A stretch of 64,000 bases of DNA. It comes from Pseudomonas khorasanensis. GTDB taxonomy: Bacteria > Pseudomonadota > Gammaproteobacteria > Pseudomonadales > Pseudomonadaceae. The position numbers and the translations under genes are program-made. Shown here in pieces: positions 44,537 through 52,045 of the stretch (the stretch's first letter is position 1; the number at the start of each line of letters is the position of its first letter). The DNA is taken from contig NZ_JABWQP020000006.1 of the NCBI RefSeq assembly GCF_014268505.2, positions 62,001 to 126,000 on the forward strand, written 5' to 3'. The notes under the pieces are model-generated. The model saw nothing but the letters and a program-made list of their open reading frames with translations, made no database searches and was not told the origin of the DNA.

Positions 44537-45673
44537 ATGCCCAATTTCGCTGAACTGCTGCAACAAGGCGGGGCTCACGCATGGCTGTATTTCCCGAGCG
44601 CGATCCTGCTCGGCGCCTTGCATGGCCTGGAGCCGGGACATTCCAAAACCATGATGGCGGCCTTCATCGTGGCCATCCGTGGCTCGGTCAAACAGGCTGT
44701 TTTCTTGGGCTTGGCCGCGACGCTGTCGCATACCGCAGTGGTGTGGTTGGTCGCCATCGGCGGCATGTACCTGGGCAAAGGCCTGGATGCGCAAACCACT
44801 GAGCCGTATTTCCAGCTTGCCTCATCTGCGCTGATCATCGTGATTGCGCTGTGGATGCTCTGGCGTACCTGGCGCGGTGAGCAGATGTTCAAGTTCGAGC
44901 AAGGTGATGATCATCACCACGGCGAGCACGACCATGGTCATCATGATGAGACCCATCGAATCGATACTGGTCATGGCCGTGTCGAACTGTCGATTTTCGA
45001 AGAAGGCATGCCACCGCACTGGCGCCTGAAGACACTGACCGGGCACGCCTGGTCAGCCTCAGATGTTCGCCTGATGACGACGCGTCCGGACGGTAGCACC
45101 CAATCGTTCTCTTTCGTTGAGCGCGACGGCTTTCTGGAGTCGATGGTCGATATTCCGGAACCACACGAGTTCAGTGCTCGCTTGAGTCTGGGCCATGCGG
45201 GCCACTCCCATGATTACGATCTGGCATACCAGGAACATGATCACGGGCATGCGCGCTCCGAACTGGAAGGTCTGGAACTGTCGATTGATGGCTATCAGGA
45301 TGCGCATGAACGTGCGCATGCCAACGATATCCGCAAGCGCTTCACCAATCGCGAGGTCACCACGGGCCAAATCGTCATGTTCGGTTTGACTGGTGGTCTG
45401 ATTCCTTGTCCGGCTGCCATCACCGTTCTGTTGCTATGTCTTCAGGTTAAAGAAGTCGCGCTGGGAGGCATGCTTGTCCTGTGTTTCAGCATCGGATTGG
45501 CGCTCACCTTGGTCACTGTCGGTGCTGCTGCGGCAATTGGTGCTAAGCAGGCCTCCAACCGTTGGCCTTGGCTGGGCACCGTGGCTCGTCGAGCGCCGTA
45601 CCTGTCCAGCGTGCTGATCATTGGTGTTGGTCTGTACGTGGGCTTCCATGGCTGGATCGGCCTGAACGCGTGA
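44537..45673 (+). CDS. rcnA: RcnA-like nickel/cobalt exporter
   Basis: A 378-residue NicO-family exporter. Membrane helix 1 has LHGLEPGHSKTMMAAF, the conserved HGLEPGHSK motif; six membrane segments in all. Two His-rich cytoplasmic stretches (DDHHHGEHDHGHHDETH and HAGHSHDYDLAYQEHDHGH) lie in the central loop, longer than in E. coli RcnA (274 residues). Expected to pump Ni2+ and Co2+ out. Start at 44537 is the ATG of MPNFAELLQQGG. Confidence 0.92.
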   Translation: MPNFAELLQQGGAHAWLYFPSAILLGALHGLEPGHSKTMMAAFIVAIRGSVKQAVFLGLAATLSHTAVVWLVAIGGMYLGKGLDAQTTEPYFQLASSALIIVIALWMLWRTWRGEQMFKFEQGDDHHHGEHDHGHHDETHRIDTGHGRVELSIFEEGMPPHWRLKTLTGHAWSASDVRLMTTRPDGSTQSFSFVERDGFLESMVDIPEPHEFSARLSLGHAGHSHDYDLAYQEHDHGHARSELEGLELSIDGYQDAHERAHANDIRKRFTNREVTTGQIVMFGLTGGLIPCPAAITVLLLCLQVKEVALGGMLVLCFSIGLALTLVTVGAAAAIGAKQASNRWPWLGTVARRAPYLSSVLIIGVGLYVGFHGWIGLNA

Positions 45674-45685
45674 GGCAAGTCTTTC

Positions 45686-46123
45686 GTGTTTGAACTCACG
45701 AGCTACATTGGTCTGTTCGTGGCGGCATTCGGTGCCGCCACGTTATTGCCAATGCAGTCTGAAGCCGTGCTGGTCGGGATGTTGCTCTCCGACCGGTACG
45801 TCGTTTCTACGCTATTGGCGGTAGCCACTGTTGGCAACGTGCTTGGCTCCGCACTGAACTGGCTTCTGGGCCGTTCCGTTGAGCGATTCCGCCACAAGCG
45901 CTGGTTCCCCGTGAGCGAGAGCAAGTTAGAAAAAGCCCAGCAGTCCTATCTGCGCTACGGGCGCTGGTCACTGTTGTTGAGCTGGGTGCCAATCATTGGC
46001 GACCCGCTGACAGTCGTCGCCGGAGTTATGCGCGAGCCACTTTGGAGTTTCCTGCTGATTGTCACCCTGGCCAAGGGCGCGCGTTATCTCGTGCTGACCG
46101 CCGTCACGCTGGGGTGGGCATGA
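45686..46123 (+). CDS. YqaA-family (DedA-related) membrane protein
   Basis: A 145-residue membrane protein of the SNARE-associated/YqaA type, with features FGAATLLPMQSEAVL, NVLGSALNWLLGR and SWVPIIGDPLTVVAGV. GTG start at 45686 after GAGGCAAG. YqaA genes often accompany metal exporters on mobile elements; function in transport of metals or lipids is not settled. Stop overlaps the next gene's ATG. Confidence 0.82.
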   Translation: MFELTSYIGLFVAAFGAATLLPMQSEAVLVGMLLSDRYVVSTLLAVATVGNVLGSALNWLLGRSVERFRHKRWFPVSESKLEKAQQSYLRYGRWSLLLSWVPIIGDPLTVVAGVMREPLWSFLLIVTLAKGARYLVLTAVTLGWA

Positions 46124-46860
46124 CGATACCTACTGTCCCGCTTTCCCTACTCAAGAGCCGAAGCAGTAGCTTGGATCTGATCAAGTGGCTAGCGATGTTG
46201 ACCATGGTTATCGATCACCTGCGGTTGGTGTGGCCGGAGATGAGCAACCTGTTCATTCCGGGAAGACTTTCTTTTCCGTTGTTCTGTGTCGCTATTGCGG
46301 CCAACGTGGCGCGCTCCAAACAGGGTGAGTTGCTGACGGCGGCGAACGGTCGATACCTTGCCTTGATGCTGGTGTTCGCTGCCATTTCAGAAGTACCGTA
46401 TCGCCACATCAGTTCTTCGGGATCATTCAACGTGTTGGTGACGCTGGCATTGGGACTGGTGATTGCCTGGGGATGGCAACATCGCACCCTGTTGAGCAGT
46501 GCTATGGCGTTGATGGCCTCCGCAATTGCCTACGTGCTGGATGATCCACTGATGTACGGCTTCTACGGTGCGCTTGTTCCAGCGGCTGTCTTAATGGCAA
46601 TTAAAGGCCCCGGTGTTCTTTGGCTGCTGCCTGCGGCTCTATGCTTGATGAGCAATACGCGAAGTAGCATCGTAACCAAGGCGCTGGACTTGGAAGTCTA
46701 TTCATTGGTGGCTTTGAGCTCGGCGTTCGCGGCGCCGCTGATCGGACTCTGGCTACTGCGTCAGACCTTCACCTTCAATGTCTGGCCGGTGCGGCAATGG
46801 GGATATTGGTTTTATCCGGGCCACCTTGCAGCTTTGCAAGCGCTACGGTTGCTGGTCTGA
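46120..46860 (+). CDS. TraX-family membrane protein
   Basis: A 246-residue protein of the TraX family: DLIKWLAMLTMVIDHL at the N-terminus and RLSFPLFCVAIAANVAR are diagnostic, with eight or so membrane segments. TraX of the F plasmid acetylates pilin; stand-alone TraX relatives in metal cassettes have unknown substrates. ATGA overlap with yqaA sets the start and couples translation. Confidence 0.85.
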   Translation: MTIPTVPLSLLKSRSSSLDLIKWLAMLTMVIDHLRLVWPEMSNLFIPGRLSFPLFCVAIAANVARSKQGELLTAANGRYLALMLVFAAISEVPYRHISSSGSFNVLVTLALGLVIAWGWQHRTLLSSAMALMASAIAYVLDDPLMYGFYGALVPAAVLMAIKGPGVLWLLPAALCLMSNTRSSIVTKALDLEVYSLVALSSAFAAPLIGLWLLRQTFTFNVWPVRQWGYWFYPGHLAALQALRLLV

Positions 46861-46900
46861 ATACCGGTCACCAGCTTTAGCAAGTCTTAGGAGCTCACGA

Positions 46901-48211
46901 TCATCTGTTGGGCCATCGGCGATGCTGATCATCGATCACGTATGGATGTTCGTGATCCACACCGTCCTGGCCGTCGATGTGCGCGTGATCGCCCGGCAGA
47001 TTCTCATGGGTGTGTTTGATCGACTCCTGGTCATGAACTGGTCGCCAGATCACGATACTGACCAGTAATGCACTGCCTGCCACCACTGCAAGGCCAACAA
47101 ACGACGCCGTGAGGCTGATGTTGGCTCCCAGCCATCCCGCCAGTGGATAAGTAATCAACCAGCAAGCATGGGACAGCGCAAATTGGGCGGCAAACAACGC
47201 CGGGCGATCTTCGGCATGTGCCGAGCGGCGCAACAGGCGACCGCTCGGAGTCTGGGCCAGCGAATAGCCCACCCCGAGCACCATCCACAGCGGCAACAGG
47301 AAGTTGTAGGTGGTCAGGTTGATGCCGACGGCCAAGCCTGCGACCAGTATTCCTCCGCCAAATAACATGGCCGTTCGGTCTTTGATGTTTTTCAACAGCC
47401 GAGGCAAGACCAGGGCTGCGACCATGGAACCACCCCCAAACGCAGCCAGCGCCAATGCCGTAGAGCTTTGCGGCAGAGCGAAGCGCGACTGAACCAGCAC
47501 CACGGTGTTGACGATGACCATGGCACTGGCAGCCGCTACCGTCAGGTTGAGAGCCAGCAGCCCTCGCAGGCGGGGCGTCGCTAGGAATATGCGCATGCCA
47601 CGGGTAGTTCGTTCATAGATGCTGCGTCGTGGTACTTGCTTAGCCTTTGGCAACAACACCGTGGCGACTAGGGCGGCAGAAGCGAGGAAGCCGATGACCG
47701 TGCCGGCAAAAAGGTTGTGGAAGCTGATCACCGTCAGGAGCGCGGCAGCGAGCATAGGGCTCGCGACACTTTCGAGATCGTAAGCCAGACGCGATAGCGA
47801 CAAGGCACGGGTGTAATCGTCTTCATCCGGCAGGATGTCTGGAATGGTCGCTTGGAACGTTGGAGTGAACGCTGCCGATGCGGACTGAAGGACGAAAATC
47901 AGCACGTAGATTTGCCAAACCTCGGTCACAAACGGGAGAGCCAGCGCGACCACGGCCCGCACCAGATCCAGAGAGACCAGCATGGCTCGGCGAGGCAGGC
48001 GCTCTGCAAAAGCCGCTGCAATGGGCGCAACGCCAATGTAGGCCGTCATTTTGATCGCCAACGCCGTGCCGAGAACGGCACCTGCTTGGGCGCCTGCTAG
48101 ATCGAACGCCAGTAAACCGAGCGCGACGGTGGCAAGGCCAGTCCCTACGAGTGCAATCACTTGAGCCAGGAAAAGATGGCGATAGGTTCGGTTGGCTAGG
48201 ATTTTCAGCAT
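46901..48211 (-). CDS. MFS exporter with His-rich tail (NreB-like)
   Basis: A 436-residue major facilitator with about 11-12 membrane helices (QVIALVGTGLATVALGLLAF, VLGVGYSLAQTPSGRLLRR). The C-terminal cytoplasmic tail (HTHENLPGDHAH, DGVDHEHPYVIDDQHRR) is His/Asp-rich, as in NreB and related nickel exporters. ATG at 48211 preferred over an in-frame TTG. An RcnR-like operator lies about 100 bases upstream. Convergent with traX. Confidence 0.82.
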   Translation of the reverse strand: MLKILANRTYRHLFLAQVIALVGTGLATVALGLLAFDLAGAQAGAVLGTALAIKMTAYIGVAPIAAAFAERLPRRAMLVSLDLVRAVVALALPFVTEVWQIYVLIFVLQSASAAFTPTFQATIPDILPDEDDYTRALSLSRLAYDLESVASPMLAAALLTVISFHNLFAGTVIGFLASAALVATVLLPKAKQVPRRSIYERTTRGMRIFLATPRLRGLLALNLTVAAASAMVIVNTVVLVQSRFALPQSSTALALAAFGGGSMVAALVLPRLLKNIKDRTAMLFGGGILVAGLAVGINLTTYNFLLPLWMVLGVGYSLAQTPSGRLLRRSAHAEDRPALFAAQFALSHACWLITYPLAGWLGANISLTASFVGLAVVAGSALLVSIVIWRPVHDQESIKHTHENLPGDHAHIDGQDGVDHEHPYVIDDQHRRWPNR

Positions 48212-48305
48212 GAGAAATCTCAAAAAAAACGCGTGCGCCTATCTTGTTACTGAGATTTCCCGAAGATAAAAGAACTACGAGTTTCTCGTTTTCAGATGAT
48301 TTTGT

Positions 48306-48326
48306 ATCCCCCCTAGGGGGATATGA
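48306..48326 (-). promoter_or_regulatory. RcnR-type operator of the MFS gene
   Basis: ATCCCCCC-TA-GGGGGAT, an almost perfect dyad with G-tracts, ending in ATATGA. It shares the exact 11-mer GGGGGATATGA with the rcnR operator at 44189-44199, so one regulator should control both. Confidence 0.7.
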
Positions 48327-48485
48327 ATTCATCCTAAACCAGAGCCAGAAATAGCTCAAGAAATAAGCATTCGACCTTTGATCGAGTCTCCGGAGAAGTA
48401 GCTTGCTCAGTGAAGGCACTTAGCCATACGCTGCCGGGCGTGAGACCTCTCACGGATATAAAATATGAGCAAGGAGCAAGCCCTG

Positions 48486-48617
48486 ATGAAACTGTCCGCC
48501 ATTTTGATCGCCGCTTTACTTTCGATTACGTCCGTTGCTGCCTTAGCGCACAGCGGCGGTACTGATTCAAAAGGTTGCCATCGCAACCATAAAACCAACG
48601 ACTACCACTGCCATTAA
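48486..48617 (+). CDS. Small exported YHYH-type His/Cys protein
   Basis: A 43-residue protein: signal peptide MKLSAILIAALLSITSVAALA, then HSGGTDSKGCHRNHKTNDYHCH, the pattern of small YHYH-domain proteins (GG.D..G.H.N..T..YHCH). Two Cys and five His suggest metal binding in the periplasm. AAGGAG lies 12 bases before the ATG; an ATG seven codons upstream is possible. A terminator follows directly. Confidence 0.75.
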   Translation: MKLSAILIAALLSITSVAALAHSGGTDSKGCHRNHKTNDYHCH

Positions 48618-48623
48618 ATGGCA

Positions 48624-48648
48624 AAAGCCCAGCGTCAGGCTGGGCTTT
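48624..48648. terminator. Terminator after the YHYH gene and before chrA end
   Basis: A 10-bp stem AAAGCCCAGC/GCTGGGCTTT with a five-base loop and flanking A/T-rich DNA. It can serve the rightward small gene and perhaps the leftward chrBA transcript ending at 48722. Confidence 0.85.
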
Positions 48649-48721
48649 GGTGTGAGCTGGTCACTTCAGATCTGACGGGGCCTGGGTGTCTGACGGACGC
48701 TGTTCAATCCGCTCGTGATAG

Positions 48722-50080
48722 CTAGCGCAACAGATGTACTGCCAGACCAGCGAGCGCACAGGCCATCAGTACCTGAATGACGCCGCGCTTGAAGCGGAAC
48801 AAAGCTATTGCCGCTGCGATGGCGATCAATGCAGAGGGCCAGTCTAGGTTGCCGCTAAAGCCTTTCGGCCAAAGCACGTGATACCCGAAGAAGCACGCCA
48901 GATTGAGGATCACCCCAACTACGGCGGCGGTGATGGCGGTAAGCGGTGCAGTGAACTTGAGTTCGTTGTGGGTCGACTCAACCAGAGGGCCACCCGCAAG
49001 GATGAACAGGAACGAGGGTAAAAAGGTGAACCAGGTCACCAGGGCAGCTGCGACAGCTCCGGCCAGAAACACCTGATCAGCCCCGAACACTTGCGAGACA
49101 TAGGCCCCGACGAAGCCGACGAAAGCCACCACCATGATCAGCGGCCCTGGCGTGGTTTCCCCCAGCGCAAGGCCGTCGATCATCTGTGTCGGGGTTAGCC
49201 AGCCATAGTGACCGACTGCGCCTTGATAGACATACGGCAGTACGGCATAAGCCCCGCCGAAGGTCAGCAATGCAGCTTTGGTAAAGAACCAGCTCATCTG
49301 GGTCAGGGTTCCTTCCCACCCAAAGAGCGCGGTCAAAACACCCATCGGCAAAGCCCATAGAACGGCACCAATCAGTGCGAGTGAGGCCAATTTCAACCAG
49401 TTGAACCGAGCATGTTCAGGGCACGGCGTATCGTCATCGATTAAGGCCGGGCCGAAGGATTTTTTGGCGGCGCTATGGCCACCGGCTCTGAACTTCTCAG
49501 GTGCTAGGCGCCCGCCGAAATAGCCAATCAATGCTGCCCCTAAGACGATCAGCGGGAACGGAACATTGAATGCAAAGATCGCGGCAAATGAAGCCGCTGC
49601 TATCGACCACAGCCAATTATTCTTCAGTGCCCGAGAGCCGATTCTATGGGCAGCCTGCACCACGATGGCCGTCACGGCGGGCTTGATGCCGTAGAAGAGT
49701 CCGGCTACCACGGGTACTTCGCCGAACGCGATGTACATCCACGACAGCGCGATCAGGATGAATAGTGAGGGCAGCACAAACAGCGCGCCGGCGATCACGC
49801 CTCCCCACGTTCGATGCATCAACCAACCAATGTAAGTCGCCAGTTGCTGAGCCTCGGGCCCTGGCAACAACATGCAGTAATTGAGGGCATGCAGAAATCT
49901 GCGTTCTGAAATCCAGCGTCGCCGCTCCACCAACTCCTGGTGCATGATCGAGATCTGGCCCGCTGGCCCGCCGAAGCTAATGAACCCGAGCTTCAACCAG
50001 AACCAGAACGCCTCACGCAGACTAATCTGTTCAGGCCTCAACGGATCCGCTTCAACCTCTGGTGCCATAACTTTACTCAT
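48722..50080 (-). CDS. chrA: Chromate transporter ChrA
   Basis: A 452-residue CHR-family efflux pump for chromate with two homologous halves. The N-terminal half shows GFISFGGPAGQISIMHQELVERRRW and the PGPEAQQLATYIGW motif; the second half shows LLTFGGAYAVLPYVYQGAVGHYGWLT and GLALGETTPGPLIMV. Length is normal for long-chain ChrA. Overlaps the end of chrB, so it is co-transcribed from chrB. Confidence 0.95.
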   Translation of the reverse strand: MSKVMAPEVEADPLRPEQISLREAFWFWLKLGFISFGGPAGQISIMHQELVERRRWISERRFLHALNYCMLLPGPEAQQLATYIGWLMHRTWGGVIAGALFVLPSLFILIALSWMYIAFGEVPVVAGLFYGIKPAVTAIVVQAAHRIGSRALKNNWLWSIAAASFAAIFAFNVPFPLIVLGAALIGYFGGRLAPEKFRAGGHSAAKKSFGPALIDDDTPCPEHARFNWLKLASLALIGAVLWALPMGVLTALFGWEGTLTQMSWFFTKAALLTFGGAYAVLPYVYQGAVGHYGWLTPTQMIDGLALGETTPGPLIMVVAFVGFVGAYVSQVFGADQVFLAGAVAAALVTWFTFLPSFLFILAGGPLVESTHNELKFTAPLTAITAAVVGVILNLACFFGYHVLWPKGFSGNLDWPSALIAIAAAIALFRFKRGVIQVLMACALAGLAVHLLR

Positions 50081-51017
50081 TGGGCTGCTCCTCTTTCACA
50101 AACCCGGCGAGCAGGCCGTCGAAGATGGCACTCGCGGCAGCCAGCAGTTGGTCGTCGTCGGTAATGGTTTCTCGCAGCCCTGCCAGTACACGTTCGATGC
50201 CGGCAGCCTCCACCGGCTGAATACCGCCGACATCAAGGTAGTGCACCAATGCGGCGATACGGTTTAGGCCGGGTTCTTCAAACTCGAAACTGGCTTGCAA
50301 TGTTTCGAACGTCACGCGGTTGCCGACATGGCTGAAGGTCGCGTCATCGAAATCAAAACCCAAGGCACCGACTGGACAGTCCTGCGGCTTGTCTAACCAG
50401 AGAATCTGCGCATTGGGGTCAATGAAACGGCGAATAAGCCAAGCACATGCCAGACGGTCTACCCAAGGGCGTTTACGGGTTGCCCAGACACGCCCCTGAT
50501 AATCACCAAGGTTGAGTGCCGTTATTGGTTGGTCGCGGCTATGGGGCTCATCGGCAGACAGGGCCCTGCTGACCGCCGTTTCTAGCTCCTGCAACGCCGA
50601 ATCCAGTTGTTGCTTAGGCTTGCCTGGGAAGTAATCGATGCTGATCAGTTGATCGTAGGTTTTGCGCAGCTTGCGAATTTGCTTGGTGGTGGCCAATGCG
50701 TTTTCAGGATTGAGCTGCCCACGGCACTCTTCGATCTCCGCACCAAGCTTGCCGTAGTCATCGCTACGGTCGAACAACTCGACAAAGCGCTCACCGTCAG
50801 GATCGACAACGGGCAGAGTGTAAGCGGTGCCATTGATGGCAAGGATGTCCCGCTCGATAGACGCCAGCACTTCACGACAGAAACCGGTGTCAGGCAACAG
50901 ATAGGCCCCATCGCGCAATACCGCCGCACCTGAAGCTTTCAAAGCGCGCCAAGCCCGCATGCGTTCGGTGGCATTAGCGGTGGGTAAGCCAAGAATCAGA
51001 GCTAGCCAATTTTTCAT
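50073..51017 (-). CDS. chrB: Chromate resistance protein ChrB
   Basis: A 314-residue protein with an N-terminal winged-helix-like domain (AWRALKASGAAVLRDGAYLLP) and a C-terminal ChrB domain (WATRKRPWVDRLACAWLIRRFIDP, FDFDDATFSHVGN). ChrB senses chromate and controls chr expression. The region before its ATG (51018-51060) is AT-rich with partial dyads such as ATAGCTAT that could be its operator. Confidence 0.93.
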   Translation of the reverse strand: MKNWLALILGLPTANATERMRAWRALKASGAAVLRDGAYLLPDTGFCREVLASIERDILAINGTAYTLPVVDPDGERFVELFDRSDDYGKLGAEIEECRGQLNPENALATTKQIRKLRKTYDQLISIDYFPGKPKQQLDSALQELETAVSRALSADEPHSRDQPITALNLGDYQGRVWATRKRPWVDRLACAWLIRRFIDPNAQILWLDKPQDCPVGALGFDFDDATFSHVGNRVTFETLQASFEFEEPGLNRIAALVHYLDVGGIQPVEAAGIERVLAGLRETITDDDQLLAAASAIFDGLLAGFVKEEQPNE

Positions 51018-51598
51018 GTAGAGATAGCTATTTAATATGTAGTCAGTATTACATTACTCTTGATCTTGGCGTTTGAAAAGCCACCCTATAGCGCTAGGGT
51101 TTTGGCGAGACCAACTGGAGAAAGGGTTGCGAAGGCAGGGTTAATAGGTGCTGTGCGTGTTGGCCAGTCAATCAGGCTTTCGAGCTTCAGACGTTCGTGA
51201 TGAGCGTCCGGTTTTGGCCGATTCTGTTGAAAACAGTCGGTCTGCCCAAACTGCTTGGTCATTGACTGGTGAAAACGCCTTTTTTGTAACGCTGCTACGT
51301 GAAACTCGAGTCCGGAAGCCTCTGCCAAAAGTAAAGATTTCAACCTCGGACGCGTATTGTTCTGATGTGCAAACCATGGCCGACTGTTTTCAACAGAATC
51401 GGCCGATAGCTGCCTGTTTCCATCGCCGTATCGCAGCCAGGAGGCAGGAAGCATCTAGCCCGGAGCTGCCAGCTGGGATCCCTCAATCTAGCAGAACGCT
51501 CATCTCTTTCCGGCTCGCCGCATCAAGGTTGAGCAGCAGAGTGGTCGGAATAGACCAGCCCCTATACCCAGGCGACTAGCTGCACGCGCGCTGTGATC
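51018..51598. other. Region between chrB and the recombinase operon, with a long inverted repeat
   Basis: No gene is supported. It holds the chrB promoter on the left and a perfect 25-bp inverted repeat at 51216-51240 and 51380-51404. Open frames on both strands read through the repeat and look like artefacts. Confidence 0.6.
51216..51404. repeat. Perfect 25-bp inverted repeat around 139 bases
   Basis: GGCCGATTCTGTTG is the start of the left arm (51216-51240); the right arm (51380-51404) is its exact complement. The 139 bases between carry no gene. Similar GGCCGA...TTTTCAACAG strings occur as stray repeats on mobile DNA of proteobacteria. The whole 189-bp unit could be a MITE-like relic or a large hairpin ending the gin transcript. 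Confidence 0.75.
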
Positions 51599-52045
51599 TC
51601 AAAGCTTTCTCGGCCCGCGCGGATCCATAGAAATTATATTTGACGCAGGCAACTGCCTCTCAAGCTCAGCGATACGGTCATACAGTTCAATGATTTTCGC
51701 ATCCGCTTCGCTCAATAAACTTGCGAGTTGGTCGCGCTGCCGGGCAACCTGCTCAATCCGATCACGCAGGGCGCGGGTTTTCTGGCGTGCGAGAAGATTT
51801 ACCTTGTTCAACGAAGGAGGTCGCTCCTCCGCATGTTGTTCCACGTAGGTTTTTATCTCTGCGATGAGACTGGGAAAACGAGTTTTCTTAAGCGCCGACG
51901 GATCGCTCCCGGCCTCTTTGGCCACGTTGTTCTGAGTGACCGGTGTCCCCTTCGGTAGAAGCTGTGGCCTATTGAGTTTCAGGCGCTCAAAAGCATCACG
52001 ATATTGATCAGCCGCGCTGCGGCGAGCAGGGAGTTCAACGTCCAT
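51599..52045 (-). CDS. ginD: Small coiled-coil protein of the recombinase operon (GinD type)
   Basis: A 148-residue protein: a helix-turn-helix-like N-terminal part (residues about 20-60, TPVTQNNVAKEAGSDPSALK), then a long coiled coil (about residues 75-130). It is the fourth gene of the operon, where GInt elements have ginD and Tn554 has tnpC, a factor that assists and orients recombination. Start at 52045 overlaps the ginC stop. Placed by order and size more than by sequence. Confidence 0.78.
   Translation of the reverse strand: MDVELPARRSAADQYRDAFERLKLNRPQLLPKGTPVTQNNVAKEAGSDPSALKKTRFPSLIAEIKTYVEQHAEERPPSLNKVNLLARQKTRALRDRIEQVARQRDQLASLLSEADAKIIELYDRIAELERQLPASNIISMDPRGPRKL

Noticed and set aside
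51086..51579. Overlapping frames on both strands between chrB and ginD
   Set aside because: They read through the 25-bp inverted repeat and look like artefacts of repeat DNA.
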